Positions 17,471-26,113 of a stretch of 64,000 nucleotides of DNA are shown piece by piece (position 1 is the first letter of the stretch; each line of letters begins with the position of its first letter). The translations under genes and the position numbers were made by a program. Under the pieces are notes generated by a model. That model ran no database searches and was not told the DNA's origin. It saw nothing but the letters and a program-made list of their open reading frames with translations. Source of the stretch: Amarolinea aalborgensis (lineage in GTDB: Bacteria > Chloroflexota > Anaerolineae > SSC4 > Amarolineaceae); the NCBI RefSeq assembly GCF_900491745.1, contig NZ_UETR01000011.1:75115-139114 (forward strand), written 5' to 3'.

Positions 17471-17498
17471 TGGTAGAATCGTGCACTCTTCATGAGTG
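17471..17498 (+). promoter_or_regulatory. Extended -10 promoter and small hairpin before the O-antigen ligase gene
   Basis: TGGTAGAAT (17471-17479) in a GTGTGG context is an extended -10. The start point would be near 17486. The hairpin GCACTC/GAGTGC (17483-17498) covers the ATG at 17492. Confidence 0.55.
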
Positions 17499-18892
17499 CC
17501 ATCCTGCCTGCGGCAGCCGGGCCGGCGCCCACCGAGGCCGGCTCACGAGGTCATCTGTTGTCCATTCGCACCTTCATCAATTCCGCACGTAACAGCGTCG
17601 GTGCCTTGACCCTGGTTTTACTACCCTGGTGGTGGCATTGGATCATCATACGCCGTCCTTTTGAGGGTATTCTCTTCCACGAATTAACTGATTTTTCGCT
17701 CTACGCCACCGATGCGCTGTTGCTCTGCGCCCTGGCGGCCTGGCTCGTGACCAAGCCTGATCTGTCTGCCCTGCCGCGGTGGGTATTGTGGCCGCTGCTG
17801 GCGCTCCCGCTGCTGGCGTTTGCCCTGGTCACGGCAGCCGCGGATCGTGACCTGGCGCTCTACCAGGCCGCGCGCCTCAGCCTGGTGACGCTGTGGTCAT
17901 TGGCGCTCGCCGGATCACCCTGGCTGCGCCGTGCGGCGCCTGCGCTGCTGCTGGTCGGCAGCTCGCTGCAAGCGATCATCGCGCTGGCGCAGGTTGCCTT
18001 GCAGCACGCTGTTGGGCTGGGCTTCGTGGGCGAAGTGCCGCTCAGCCAGCAAATGCCAGGCGTGAGCGTTGTCTATGCCGCTGGGGTGCGCTGGCTGCGC
18101 CCTTACGGCTTGACTCAGCATCCCAACATCTTAGCCGGATGCTTGTCGGTGGCTTTCCTGTTGGCGCTGGCAACCGTCACCACAGGCAACGTACGCCAAC
18201 GCTGGGCCTGGTATGTTGGGCTTGTGTTGACCGGCGCAGGGCTGGCTGTTGCTTTCTCGCGCGCCACCTGGATCGGAACGGCGTTGGGCGGCCTGTTCAT
18301 CGGCAGCCACATCCTGTCAAGCCGCTCACCGGCCGTGCGCCGCCGTCTTGTGCGCCGCGTACTGTTGCTCCTCGTGAGCGCCGGCCTTGTTTTCGGCGCG
18401 TTGACCTGGCCCATTCTTGCCAGTCGCCTGGGTCTCACCGGCGCCAGCGCAGAGGCGCGGTCTATCAACGAGCGCGGCGCGACCATTGCGATTGCCTGGC
18501 GCCATTTGATCACCGCGCCCTGGCCCGGCATCGGCCTGGCGCAGTTCACCCGCCTCACGTTGGCCGGCAACCTTGATCTGCTCGGCCCCTACGCCCCACA
18601 GCCAGTCCATGTGACACCCCTGCTCGTGTTGGTTGAACTTGGCCCCATCGGTGGTCTTCTCTGGCTCTGGCTCATGTTGGCCCCTCCGATCCGCTGGATC
18701 AGACGGCCAACCCATGCTGCCTCTCTGCTGGGGCCAACGGCTGCGCTGCTGGCGCTAGTTGTGATCGGCCTTTTCGATTATTACCCATTTCAAGCCACGC
18801 AAGGCCGCCTCTTAACGTGGACTGTTCTGGGCCTCTGGGGCGCCGCTTGGGCCGCCGCTGCCCGGGAGACGACGCCCATCACGCCCACCTGA
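17492..18892 (+). CDS. O-antigen ligase/polymerase family membrane protein
   Basis: 466 residues (444 if the TTG at 17558 is used; that codon has GAGG 7 nt upstream, whereas ATG 17492 has no ribosome site). About 11-12 membrane helices with a large extracytoplasmic part in the middle, as in the Wzy/WaaL (PF04932) family: FSRATWIGTALGG, the Arg/His region IAWRHLITAPWPGIGLAQF, and HVTPLLVLVELGPIGGLLWLW. Family members join glycan chains on the outer side of the membrane. No other polysaccharide genes are adjacent. The acceptor glycan is unknown. Confidence 0.82.
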   Translation: MSAILPAAAGPAPTEAGSRGHLLSIRTFINSARNSVGALTLVLLPWWWHWIIIRRPFEGILFHELTDFSLYATDALLLCALAAWLVTKPDLSALPRWVLWPLLALPLLAFALVTAAADRDLALYQAARLSLVTLWSLALAGSPWLRRAAPALLLVGSSLQAIIALAQVALQHAVGLGFVGEVPLSQQMPGVSVVYAAGVRWLRPYGLTQHPNILAGCLSVAFLLALATVTTGNVRQRWAWYVGLVLTGAGLAVAFSRATWIGTALGGLFIGSHILSSRSPAVRRRLVRRVLLLLVSAGLVFGALTWPILASRLGLTGASAEARSINERGATIAIAWRHLITAPWPGIGLAQFTRLTLAGNLDLLGPYAPQPVHVTPLLVLVELGPIGGLLWLWLMLAPPIRWIRRPTHAASLLGPTAALLALVVIGLFDYYPFQATQGRLLTWTVLGLWGAAWAAAARETTPITPT

Positions 18893-18970
18893 CCCCCCGG
18901 ATGCCTAGCGATTCTCGTCCGTGGCTTTTGGTTTCTTGGTTGATCCTGTGCACGCTTTGCCGTGTGCGAT

Positions 18971-18999
18971 TTGACAGACCAGCCCGCTGGCGCTAAAAT
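18971..18999 (+). promoter_or_regulatory. Promoter TTGACA-17-TAAAAT of the tetR-P450 operon
   Basis: TTGACA 18971-18976 matches the -35 consensus exactly; spacer 17; TAAAAT 18994-18999. The start point near 19006 falls inside the 14-bp operator palindrome. Confidence 0.85.
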
Positions 19000-19003
19000 A
19001 AAA

Positions 19004-19017
19004 ACCGACCGGTCGGT
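19004..19017. promoter_or_regulatory. TetR-type operator, 14-bp perfect palindrome
   Basis: ACCGACCGGTCGGT is a perfect palindrome starting 5 nt after the -10 box and covering the expected transcription start. Its size and position fit autorepression by the TetR regulator encoded immediately downstream. Confidence 0.75.
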
Positions 19018-19038
19018 ATGTATTTTCCAGGAGAACGC

Positions 19039-19641
19039 ATGACGCATCAGCAGCGCAGCGACGAGACGCGCGCCCATATTTTGGCGGCCGCCGTGGATTG
19101 CTTCACCCGTACAGGCTACGATGCCACGGGCGTGGCGGAGATTTGCGCGCGCGCCGGCGTCAGCAAAGGCGCCTTCTATCACCATTTCCCCAGCAAGCAA
19201 GCCGCGTTCATGGCGCTGTTCGAGCAGTGGCTGTCTGACCTGGATGGACAACTGCGCGCCGTGCGCGGCGCCAACGAAAGCGTGCCGACCCGCTTGCTCG
19301 GCCTGGCCGGGATGGTGACAGCCGTCTTCGAGTCGGCCATGGGGCAGGTGCCGATGTTCCTGGAGTTCTGGCGTCAGGCAGCCAGGGAGCCAGCCGTCTG
19401 GCGAGCCACCATCGAGCCTTATCGTCGTTTTCGTGACGCGTTCGCCGAGCTGATCGCACAGGGGGTGGCTGAAGGCAGTTTGCGGCCCGTAGATCCGCAG
19501 GCGACGGCCCGTGTGCTCGTTTCGCTGGGCGTGGGTCTCGTACTCCAGGGCATCCTGGATCCTGAGGGCGCGGATTGGGGCCGCACGGCGGACGATGCCG
19601 TGCGGGTGCTGCTGGAAGGTGTGCAGAAAGCGTCTGCATGA
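19039..19641 (+). CDS. TetR/AcrR family transcriptional regulator
   Basis: 200 residues from ATG 19039 (AGGAGA 7 nt upstream); an ATG at 19018 lies next to the operator and has no ribosome site. The N-terminal helix-turn-helix is clear: ILAAAVDCFTRTGYDATGVA, then EICARAGVSKGAFYHHFPSK. The C-terminal helical ligand domain (about residues 65-195) gives no ligand hint. It probably represses its own operon through the palindrome at 19004-19017, controlling the P450 gene 19 nt downstream, with a P450 substrate or product as inducer (inferred). Confidence 0.92.
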   Translation: MTHQQRSDETRAHILAAAVDCFTRTGYDATGVAEICARAGVSKGAFYHHFPSKQAAFMALFEQWLSDLDGQLRAVRGANESVPTRLLGLAGMVTAVFESAMGQVPMFLEFWRQAAREPAVWRATIEPYRRFRDAFAELIAQGVAEGSLRPVDPQATARVLVSLGVGLVLQGILDPEGADWGRTADDAVRVLLEGVQKASA

Positions 19642-19660
19642 CAAAACACGAGGTGAGGAC

Positions 19661-21031
19661 ATGACTGCTTCGACGACAATGTGGCGCAGCGGGCCGAGCA
19701 CGGCTCCGCTGCCGCCGTGGGCCCCAGGTTTGCCGGTGCTCGGCAGCGGGCTTAAGCTGATGAATGATCCAGTGAGTTACCTGACGGCTTGCTATCAGGA
19801 ATTTGGCCCGATCTTTCGCGTGCGTGCGCTGAATCGTCGGATGACCGTGCTGGCGGGATTGGAAGCAAACCAATTCCTTGCCCGCGCCGGCGACGAACAT
19901 TTCGGCAGCGAGGAACTGTTCGGCGGATTTGCCGACGAAATGGGAACGCGGGTTTTTCTGGTAGCGTTGGATGGCGAGCCGCATCGTCGGCTGCGCAAAG
20001 TGATGCGTCGCGGCTATGGCCGTGAAATGATCGCGCCGCATGTCAACGCGGTCGTGGACATGGTGCGCGAGCGCGCCAGCCGTTGGCAGCCCGGGCAGAC
20101 GGTGCCCGTGCTGGACATGTTCCAGCGCCTGGTCGCTGAGCAGTTGGGTTGGGTGCTGGTCGGGCGCAAACCAGGCGCCTATTTCGAGGACGTGCAGACC
20201 TTCCTGAACGTGATCATGCGGGCCAGCGTGCTGAAGATGTGGCCGGCGTTCATGCTGCGCACCCCTGGCTATCGCCGCGCCAAGGCCAGCGTGTTTGCAC
20301 TCGCACGCGAGGTGATCGCAGCGCATCAGGCCGTCTCTCCCGGCGCCGCGCGCGCGCCTGATCTGATTGATGACCTCCTGGCCGCACGCGACGAAGATGG
20401 CGAGCCATTCGCTGAGAATGCCCTCGTCGTATCGGCCATCGCGCCATTTTTCGCTGGGATTGACACGGTGGCCAACACCCTGACGTTCATGCTCTACGCA
20501 CTGCTCAAGCATCCGGATGCGCTGGCGCGGGTGACCGCAGAAGCGCAGGCGATGTTTGCCAACAGCGTGCCGCCGCTGCATGCGTTGAAGGACTTGAAGG
20601 CGCTGTACGGCGCTACCCTGGAAACCCTACGCCTCTACCCCGTCGCTCCCTTCACGCCGCGTACCGCGGTCAAGCCGTTCGAGTTTGCGGGCTATCGCGT
20701 CGAGGCTGGCGCCGAGGTCCTGGTGGCAAACGCCGTCACGCACCGCCTGCCATCATTCTTCCCGAACCCAGACGTTTTTGATATTGATCGCTACCAGGAG
20801 CCGCGGAACGAGCATCGGCAGGCCAGTGCGTTTACGCCTTACAGCCTCGGCGGGCACACCTGCCTCGGCGCCGGCCTGGCCGAAGTGCAAATGATGCTGA
20901 CGATGGCCGCGCTCCTCGCCTCAACCCGTTTGACATTGGAGCCGGCCGATTGGCAGGTCAAGATCAAACTGGCGCCGCTGCCGTCGGCCGGCCGCGGGAT
21001 GCGCGTGCGGGTGGTCGGTAAATCCGCCTGA
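19661..21031 (+). CDS. Cytochrome P450
   Basis: 456 residues from ATG 19661 (GGTGAGG upstream). The heme-thiolate oxygenase hallmarks are present: I-helix FFAGIDTVANTL (A-G-x-D-T), K-helix ETLRL, a PERF-like FDIDRYQEPRNE, and the Cys loop YSLGGHTCLGAG, where the usual Phe at the loop start is Tyr. The N-terminus LPPWAPGLPVLGSGLKLMND is the Pro-rich hinge of eukaryote-like P450s, and there is no membrane anchor. No redox partner gene is adjacent. It is co-transcribed with tetR. Substrate unknown; terpenoid or fatty-acid oxidation are possibilities only. Confidence 0.93.
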   Translation: MTASTTMWRSGPSTAPLPPWAPGLPVLGSGLKLMNDPVSYLTACYQEFGPIFRVRALNRRMTVLAGLEANQFLARAGDEHFGSEELFGGFADEMGTRVFLVALDGEPHRRLRKVMRRGYGREMIAPHVNAVVDMVRERASRWQPGQTVPVLDMFQRLVAEQLGWVLVGRKPGAYFEDVQTFLNVIMRASVLKMWPAFMLRTPGYRRAKASVFALAREVIAAHQAVSPGAARAPDLIDDLLAARDEDGEPFAENALVVSAIAPFFAGIDTVANTLTFMLYALLKHPDALARVTAEAQAMFANSVPPLHALKDLKALYGATLETLRLYPVAPFTPRTAVKPFEFAGYRVEAGAEVLVANAVTHRLPSFFPNPDVFDIDRYQEPRNEHRQASAFTPYSLGGHTCLGAGLAEVQMMLTMAALLASTRLTLEPADWQVKIKLAPLPSAGRGMRVRVVGKSA

Positions 21032-21086
21032 GTATGAGAATGACGACTTAGCGCAGCAGCGAAATTGGCTGAATTCTTCCTGTGGA

Positions 21087-21095
21087 TGGTACAAT
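21087..21095 (+). promoter_or_regulatory. Extended -10 promoter before the GH13 gene
   Basis: TGGTACAAT (21087-21095) is an extended -10 box; no good -35 is seen. It would give a leader of about 30 nt to the ATG at 21135. Confidence 0.45.
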
Positions 21096-21134
21096 GTTGA
21101 CCCCCCAAACTGACCATTCGATGTGAAGAAGAAC

Positions 21135-23123
21135 ATGATGTCAACCTTTCCAGATGCTGCTCTACCCGCTCTCGCCCAGGTCTATGCGCGGCTAGGCGAA
21201 TTGTGGTCTGAGCACGGCGATCAGGCGATTGCCTACGCCGTGCCAGGCCTCTGGATTGACCCGGCCGGGCCAGCGACGCCGCGCCAGGTCAATCCGCTGC
21301 GCTTTTTCCTGGACACGATCGAGACCATTGCGCAGCAGCCTGCGCAGCCCCTGGTGGACGGCCCCAATGGGGGCGGGTGGAGTAAACATGCCGTCGCGTA
21401 CAACCTGTTTGCGCGCGCCGGCGTCGCGTTCGATCATGATGGCGATGGCGCGCTGGCTGCGCCGCTCAACAGCCAGGGCTGGCGCGAGACGGGCTCTTTC
21501 CTCAAGTGCATCAGCCTGCTGCCCTACCTGCGTTGGCTGGGCATCAACACCGTTTATCTGCTGCCGGTCACATCCGTGGGGCAGGACGGTCACAAGGGCA
21601 ATCTCGGTTCGCCCTACGCCATCCGCAATCCGTACCGCCTGGACGATAATCTGAGCGAACCGCGGCTCAACCTGGGCGTGGAGACCGAATTCAAGGCCTT
21701 TGTGGAGGCGGCGCATCACCTGGGCATGCGGGTGGTGCTCGAATTCGTCTTTCGCACGGCCGCGCGCGACGCCGACTGGGTGCAAGAACACCCGGAGTGG
21801 TTCTACTGGATTGATAACCGGACGCCCGACCGCCGCCCCGGCATGTCCGCGCGCGAAGCGACGTTGGCCTACGGCGCGCCGATGTTCTCCGCTGAGGAAC
21901 TGGCCCGAATCTTTGCCCAGGCTGAAGCTGACCGCTTCGACAACTTACTGCCGCCGCCGGCTCATTACCGGGCCTTCTTCACGCCGCCGCCCACGCCCGA
22001 GCAGGTGGCCCTGATGGACGGTCGTTGGTTTGGACGCCTGGCCGATGGCCGCATCGTGCGCGTGCCTAGCGCCTTTTCAGACTGGCCGGGCGACATGCAG
22101 CCGCCGTGGACCGACGTGACTTACCTGCGCCTTTACGATCATCCTGATTTCAACTACATCGCCTACAACACCTTACGCCTGTACGACAGCCGCCTGGCCC
22201 GGCCCGCGTACGCGGTGCAGCCGCTGTGGCAGCGTATCATCGGCATCATTCCGCACTATGAGCGCACGTTCGATATTGATGGCGTCATGATTGACATGGG
22301 CCATGCCCTGCCCAGCGCGTTGAAGGCGGAGATGGTCGCTGCGGCGCGTGCGCTCAAGCCTGATTTCGCTTTCTGGGATGAGAATTTCGGCTCGCCGGCC
22401 AACAGCGTGCGCGAGGGCTACAACGCGACCCTGGGCAGCTTTCCCACGAGCCTGCATGACCAGTTCAGCGCGGCGCAGTTCCTGGCCCGTCTGGCTGAAA
22501 AGGGCACGCCGCTGCCCTTCTTCGCCACGCCGGAGACGCATGACACCGCACGCGCGGCCAATCGCCCCGGCGGCATGGCCTATGCGTGCTTCGCCTGGGC
22601 CATCTGCGCGGCGCTGCCTGCCATGCCCGTTGTGCACGGCGGCTTTGAGCTGGGCGCAACCGAGCCGCTCAATACAGGCATCGGCTTTTCGCCGCAGGAG
22701 CAGGCGCGCTATCCAGCCTCGACCCTGGCGCTGTTCAGCGCGGCCGCCTATCCGTGGGAGAGGCCCATGCACGCCGCGCCGGCCGGTCCCGCCAACCCGG
22801 CGGCCTGGGTGCGCCAGGTGTTGGCCGCGCGTGCGCGCCTGGCGTCCGTCATCACCGACCTGGACCCGGCCACGTTTGCCTTCGGCCAGGCGCCTGACAA
22901 CCCGGTTATCTTTGCCATCCTGCGCCTGACGCGCGGGCATGAGCCGCGACTCCTCGTGCTGGCAAACAGCGACTACTTCAACCCGCAGGCGCTCGACCTG
23001 GCGCTGCCCGGCGTTCCCAATGTTCTTGTAGATCAACTCGGCGCCCAAGCGCACCTGCTGGATGCTGATCAGCATCTGCGCCTGGTCTTGCAGCCGGGCC
23101 AGGCTGTTTGGTTTGAGCTTTAA
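21135..23123 (+). CDS. Divergent GH13-like (alpha-amylase family) protein
   Basis: 662 residues from ATG 21135, preceded by GAAGAAG. The barrel fold is suggested by FLKCISLLPYLRWLGINTVY (strand 1-2) and MRVVLEFVFRTAARD (region I). Candidate catalytic residues are Asp387 in IDGVMIDMGH, Glu416 in FAFWDENFG and Asp470 in ATPETHDTAR. Two GH13 constants are altered: region I lacks the Asp-x(4)-Asn-His pattern and the Arg two residues before the nucleophile is Met. The C-terminal 120 residues resemble a beta-sandwich. It could be a glucan-active enzyme with unusual specificity or a maltosyltransferase relative. No signal peptide, so cytosolic. Confidence 0.75.
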   Translation: MMSTFPDAALPALAQVYARLGELWSEHGDQAIAYAVPGLWIDPAGPATPRQVNPLRFFLDTIETIAQQPAQPLVDGPNGGGWSKHAVAYNLFARAGVAFDHDGDGALAAPLNSQGWRETGSFLKCISLLPYLRWLGINTVYLLPVTSVGQDGHKGNLGSPYAIRNPYRLDDNLSEPRLNLGVETEFKAFVEAAHHLGMRVVLEFVFRTAARDADWVQEHPEWFYWIDNRTPDRRPGMSAREATLAYGAPMFSAEELARIFAQAEADRFDNLLPPPAHYRAFFTPPPTPEQVALMDGRWFGRLADGRIVRVPSAFSDWPGDMQPPWTDVTYLRLYDHPDFNYIAYNTLRLYDSRLARPAYAVQPLWQRIIGIIPHYERTFDIDGVMIDMGHALPSALKAEMVAAARALKPDFAFWDENFGSPANSVREGYNATLGSFPTSLHDQFSAAQFLARLAEKGTPLPFFATPETHDTARAANRPGGMAYACFAWAICAALPAMPVVHGGFELGATEPLNTGIGFSPQEQARYPASTLALFSAAAYPWERPMHAAPAGPANPAAWVRQVLAARARLASVITDLDPATFAFGQAPDNPVIFAILRLTRGHEPRLLVLANSDYFNPQALDLALPGVPNVLVDQLGAQAHLLDADQHLRLVLQPGQAVWFEL

Positions 23124-23177
23124 CGTGGACAAGCGGATGGGCCGCGGCCCATCACCGCATCGAAGGATCAGTTACAC

Positions 23178-24032
23178 ATGAATTTTGTTGACTTGCATTG
23201 TCATACCACCGCCTCTGACGGCACGCTGACCCCCACGCAGCTGGTGGGGCGCGCCGTGGAGTTTGGTTTGAAGACGATCGCCGTGACCGATCATGACACC
23301 ACCGACGGCGTGGCCGAAGCCTTGGCGGCTGGCGCAGCGGCCGGCATCGAAGTCCTGCCGGGGATCGAAATCAACACCGATGTGCCCGGCGGCGAGATTC
23401 ACGTTTTGGGCTATTTCATTGATACCACCGACCAACCGTTCCAGGCTGAGCTGCGCCGTTTACGCGACGGTCGCGAGCGCCGCGGGGCAGAAATCACGCG
23501 GCGGTTGGCCGCGTTGGGCGCGCCCATTTCCTGGCAGCGTGTGCAAGAGATTGCTGGCGACGCCCCCATCGGTCGGCCGCACATTGCTCGCGCCCTGCTG
23601 GAGGCCGGGCATGTCAATTCGATGAATGAGGCTTTTCTGCTTTACATTGGGCGTGATGGGCCGGCGTACGTGGAGCGTATGCGCTTCACGCCGGTCGAAG
23701 CGGTGCAGACGATCAAACGCGTGGGCGGGCTGCCCGTGCTGGCGCATCCCATCATTGCCCGTTTCAGCGGCGATCCGGTGGTGGAAGTGAATCTGGACAA
23801 CACCCTGCCAGAGATGATTGCCGCCGGGCTGGTGGGCTTGGAGTGCTACTATCCCAATTACACCGAGGGTCAGGTGCAACAGCTGTTGGCCGCGGCGCGC
23901 CGTTTTGGCTTGATTGCCACGGGCGGCACCGATTTCCACGGCCCGCGCGCCGACCGTGCGGAATTAGGCAGCATCTATGTCCCTGAACGCGCCGTGACGC
24001 AGTTGAAAGCCGCGCGCCAGGCGTCGGCCTGA
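23178..24032 (+). CDS. PHP-domain phosphoesterase (YciV/RNase AM-like)
   Basis: 284 residues, the usual length for this PHP subgroup. Metal-binding motifs are visible: VDLHCHTTASDGTL, VTDHDTTDG, PGIEINTD, then GRPHIARALLEAGHV, VLAHPI, and a final GTDFHGPRAD. Members act as 5'-3' exonucleases on short RNA or as 3',5'-nucleoside bisphosphate phosphatases. Cytosolic. It follows the GH13 gene by 54 nt. It is also annotated as TrpH in some genomes. Confidence 0.88.
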   Translation: MNFVDLHCHTTASDGTLTPTQLVGRAVEFGLKTIAVTDHDTTDGVAEALAAGAAAGIEVLPGIEINTDVPGGEIHVLGYFIDTTDQPFQAELRRLRDGRERRGAEITRRLAALGAPISWQRVQEIAGDAPIGRPHIARALLEAGHVNSMNEAFLLYIGRDGPAYVERMRFTPVEAVQTIKRVGGLPVLAHPIIARFSGDPVVEVNLDNTLPEMIAAGLVGLECYYPNYTEGQVQQLLAAARRFGLIATGGTDFHGPRADRAELGSIYVPERAVTQLKAARQASA

Positions 24033-24055
24033 GCGCCGACTGGGTGTTCGGCGCC

Positions 24056-24200
24056 TGAAGCAACCCGCCAGGGGCTAGGCAAGCCCCTGGCTACCAAATG
24101 CAAGGCCCTGCGGGCCTCCGCAGCAGCCCCGCAGGGGCTTCCATGTCGTAGCCAGATGGCTTTAGCCTCTGGCGAGTCTCGGTCGCAGACCTTGCCAGAG
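24056..24200. repeat. Palindrome-rich intergenic repeat (REP-like)
   Basis: Several hairpins in a row: CCAGGGGCT/AGCCCCTGG, a ggccctgcggg/ccccgcagggg pair, and GCCAGAtGGCT/AGCCTCTGGC. They are followed by gtcgcagaccttgccagag, close copies of which occur near 38940 and 39018. It lies between convergent genes and contains no reading frame of interest. Confidence 0.5.
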
Positions 24201-24215
24201 AAAATGTTAGTGATG

Positions 24216-24758
24216 TTACTGGCGCAGACGCGTCGTCACCCGCTGGCGGATGGTCGCCAGCGCCTGCACAACCCGGTCCGAACCTGGATCAGCCAGGGTC
24301 ATGAGGAGGGCATCCTCGCCGGTGTCTCGGTAATAGCGCCGCCGCCGACCGACCTTTTCAAACCCGAATTGACTGTAGAGCGCCTGCGCCGCCAGGTTAG
24401 ATTTACGCACTTCGAGCGTCACTTCCACCGCGCCGCGCGCCAGGGATTCGTCAATCAGGTGCAGCAGGAGCCACGCGCCCAAGCCGCGCCGCTGCCAGGC
24501 CGGATGGACGCCGATGGTCGCCACGTGCGCTGAATCGTAGAGCATCCACACGCCGGCATAGGCCAGGATGGCCGGCTGTTCTGGCGTTTCCCCGTGGATC
24601 ACCCGGTAAAATGAGAATTCGTTGTGTGTGATTTCGTACTCGTACATGCTGCGCGGCCACGGGTCACCGACGAACAGAATCGGCTCGATTTCCATGATCG
24701 CGTCCAGGTCATCCCGCTGCATCGGAACGACGGCAAAGACGGCGTCGCTCTGCATCAC
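24216..24758 (-). CDS. rimI: Ribosomal protein S18 alanine N-acetyltransferase (RimI-like)
   Basis: 180 residues, GNAT fold. The acetyl-CoA loop is HPAWQRRGLGAWLLLHLID; LEVRKSNLAAQALYSQFGFEKVGRR is the typical RimI C-terminal half. It acetylates N-termini, classically of S18; in many bacteria rimI lies in an operon with tsaB and tsaE, as here. It starts within a 4-nt overlap with tsaB. The protein is slightly longer than the usual 150 residues because of a longer N-terminus. Confidence 0.85.
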   Translation of the reverse strand: MMQSDAVFAVVPMQRDDLDAIMEIEPILFVGDPWPRSMYEYEITHNEFSFYRVIHGETPEQPAILAYAGVWMLYDSAHVATIGVHPAWQRRGLGAWLLLHLIDESLARGAVEVTLEVRKSNLAAQALYSQFGFEKVGRRRRYYRDTGEDALLMTLADPGSDRVVQALATIRQRVTTRLRQ

Positions 24759-25447
24759 GGGATCAGCCCTGCGGGTAGTTCGTGCAAATAGATGGGCGCC
24801 AGCGATGCAATCTCATCCGAGACGTTGGTCAGGAAACGCGGCCACGCCAGCTCGGCCACGAGACTGGCCCGACGCACGCTGAGCGCGGGCGAGGCGAAAA
24901 ACGCCCGCTCGCCGAGATGGGCGCGCAGGGCAGTACGCGTGGCCTCCAGCAAATCACCGGCAAACAGGGCCGGCGCGGGCGCAGTCTGCGCCAACGTTTC
25001 GATGCTGCTGATGGCAAAGGGGCTGACCGTACGCCACGCGCCGGAGCTGGCGCCCTGGACATAGTGCGCCCAGCAAACGCGGCCGCGGCCGGCTTGCACC
25101 AGGGCGGTCACTGGCTGCGGCTGCGCGTGGTGTGCATAGGCGATGGCGTCCAGGGTCGCGACGCCGAACAGCGGCAGGCCGTTGGCGCTGGCAATACCCT
25201 TGGCGAGGGCCAGCCCGACGCGCACGCCGGTGAATGAGCCAGGGCCAATCGCCACCGCGACGGCATGCACGTCGTTGGCGGTGACGCCTGCCTGGGTCAG
25301 CATGGCGATCACCTGCGGCATGAGTTCTACGGTATGGCGCCGCGCCGAGTGCCAGGTTACTTCGCTCACCACTCGCTGGCCGTCATAGAGGGCGATGCTC
25401 GCCAGGTCAGTGCAGGTGTCGAGCGCCAACATGAGCGGTTGTGTCAT
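24755..25447 (-). CDS. tsaB: tRNA threonylcarbamoyladenosine biosynthesis protein TsaB
   Basis: 230 residues. The N-terminal ASKHA domain shows LALDTCTDLASIALYDG, ARRHTVELMPQVIAML and VAIGPGSFTGVRVGLALAKG. TsaB pairs with TsaD and binds TsaE in the complex that forms t6A37 in ANN-decoding tRNAs. It starts in an ATGA overlap with tsaE and ends in an overlap with rimI. tsaD is not in the window. Confidence 0.95.
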   Translation of the reverse strand: MTQPLMLALDTCTDLASIALYDGQRVVSEVTWHSARRHTVELMPQVIAMLTQAGVTANDVHAVAVAIGPGSFTGVRVGLALAKGIASANGLPLFGVATLDAIAYAHHAQPQPVTALVQAGRGRVCWAHYVQGASSGAWRTVSPFAISSIETLAQTAPAPALFAGDLLEATRTALRAHLGERAFFASPALSVRRASLVAELAWPRFLTNVSDEIASLAPIYLHELPAGLIP

Positions 25448-25941
25448 GCCGTCGTCTCCTGCCCCAGGCCGCGCAGAAGCTCGGCATGACGCGCGCCGTG
25501 CGCGGTGAAAACCAGCCGCCGCGTCTGTTCATCCAGCCAGGTGAGCTGGACATCGAGGCGATCGGCTGGCAAGGCTGGCGCCACCAGGTCGGCCCATTCG
25601 ATCACCGTGACGCCGTCGCCGCCGAGGAGATCATCCAAGCCAAAGGCCAGCGCCTCAGCCGTGGCTGCCGCCAGGCGATAGACATCCACGTGGTAGAGGT
25701 GCAGCCGGCCATCGTACTCGCCCACCAGGGTGAACGTCGGGCTGGTGATTTGTTCATGCACCCCCAGGCCAGCGCCGATGCCCTGCACCAGGGTCGTTTT
25801 GCCCGCGCCCAGGTCTCCACTGAGGGCCAGGACGTCGCCTGGTTGCACAAGTCCGCCAAGCCGTTGACCCACGGCCTGCGTGGCGGCTGGACTGCCGCTG
25901 GTTATTTCAATAGTCGAAACTGCCAACAATTCGTCAGACAA
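25444..25941 (-). CDS. tsaE: tRNA threonylcarbamoyladenosine biosynthesis ATPase TsaE
   Basis: 165 residues from a TTG at 25941 (GGGAG 6 nt upstream), matching the family length of about 150; an upstream frame to 26046 would cross the promoter. Walker A is GDLGAGKTTLVQGIGAGLG; ITSPTFTLVGEY and LYHVDVYRL are TsaE signatures. It hydrolyses ATP to reset the TsaBDE complex. First gene of tsaE-tsaB-rimI, all joined by 4-nt overlaps. Confidence 0.92.
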   Translation of the reverse strand: MSDELLAVSTIEITSGSPAATQAVGQRLGGLVQPGDVLALSGDLGAGKTTLVQGIGAGLGVHEQITSPTFTLVGEYDGRLHLYHVDVYRLAAATAEALAFGLDDLLGGDGVTVIEWADLVAPALPADRLDVQLTWLDEQTRRLVFTAHGARHAELLRGLGQETTA

Positions 25942-25969
25942 GGTCAACTCCCACCAGGTCCCATGTTTT

Positions 25970-26000
25970 CGATAGGGCGATTGTAACACAAGCCCTATCG
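25970..26000 (-). promoter_or_regulatory. tsaE promoter inside a 9-bp inverted repeat
   Basis: CGATAGGGC (25970-25978) and GCCCTATCG (25992-26000) form a perfect inverted repeat around an extended -10 on the minus strand (TGT then TACAAT, 25985-25980). The leader to the TTG start is about 30 nt. The position suggests an operator. Confidence 0.6.
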
Positions 26001-26002
26001 CT

Positions 26003-26031
26003 TTGGTAATCTGGGATGACCTGGGTATAAT
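26003..26031 (+). promoter_or_regulatory. Promoter TTGGTA-17-TATAAT
   Basis: TTGGTA 26003-26008, 17-nt spacer, TATAAT 26026-26031, about 80 nt before the ATG at 26114. It is divergent to the tsaE promoter, only 3 bp from its inverted repeat. Confidence 0.75.
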
Positions 26032-26113
26032 GCACCCGACAGGCAAAAAAAGTACATTACGTTGACACTGGTCGCCGCGGCGACATCATCGGTGAGGAAA
26101 GCGCAAACACTCA

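Noticed and set aside
19208..20581. Open frame of 457 codons opposite tetR and P450
   Set aside because: Both genes on the + strand have complete family motifs; the antisense frame does not.
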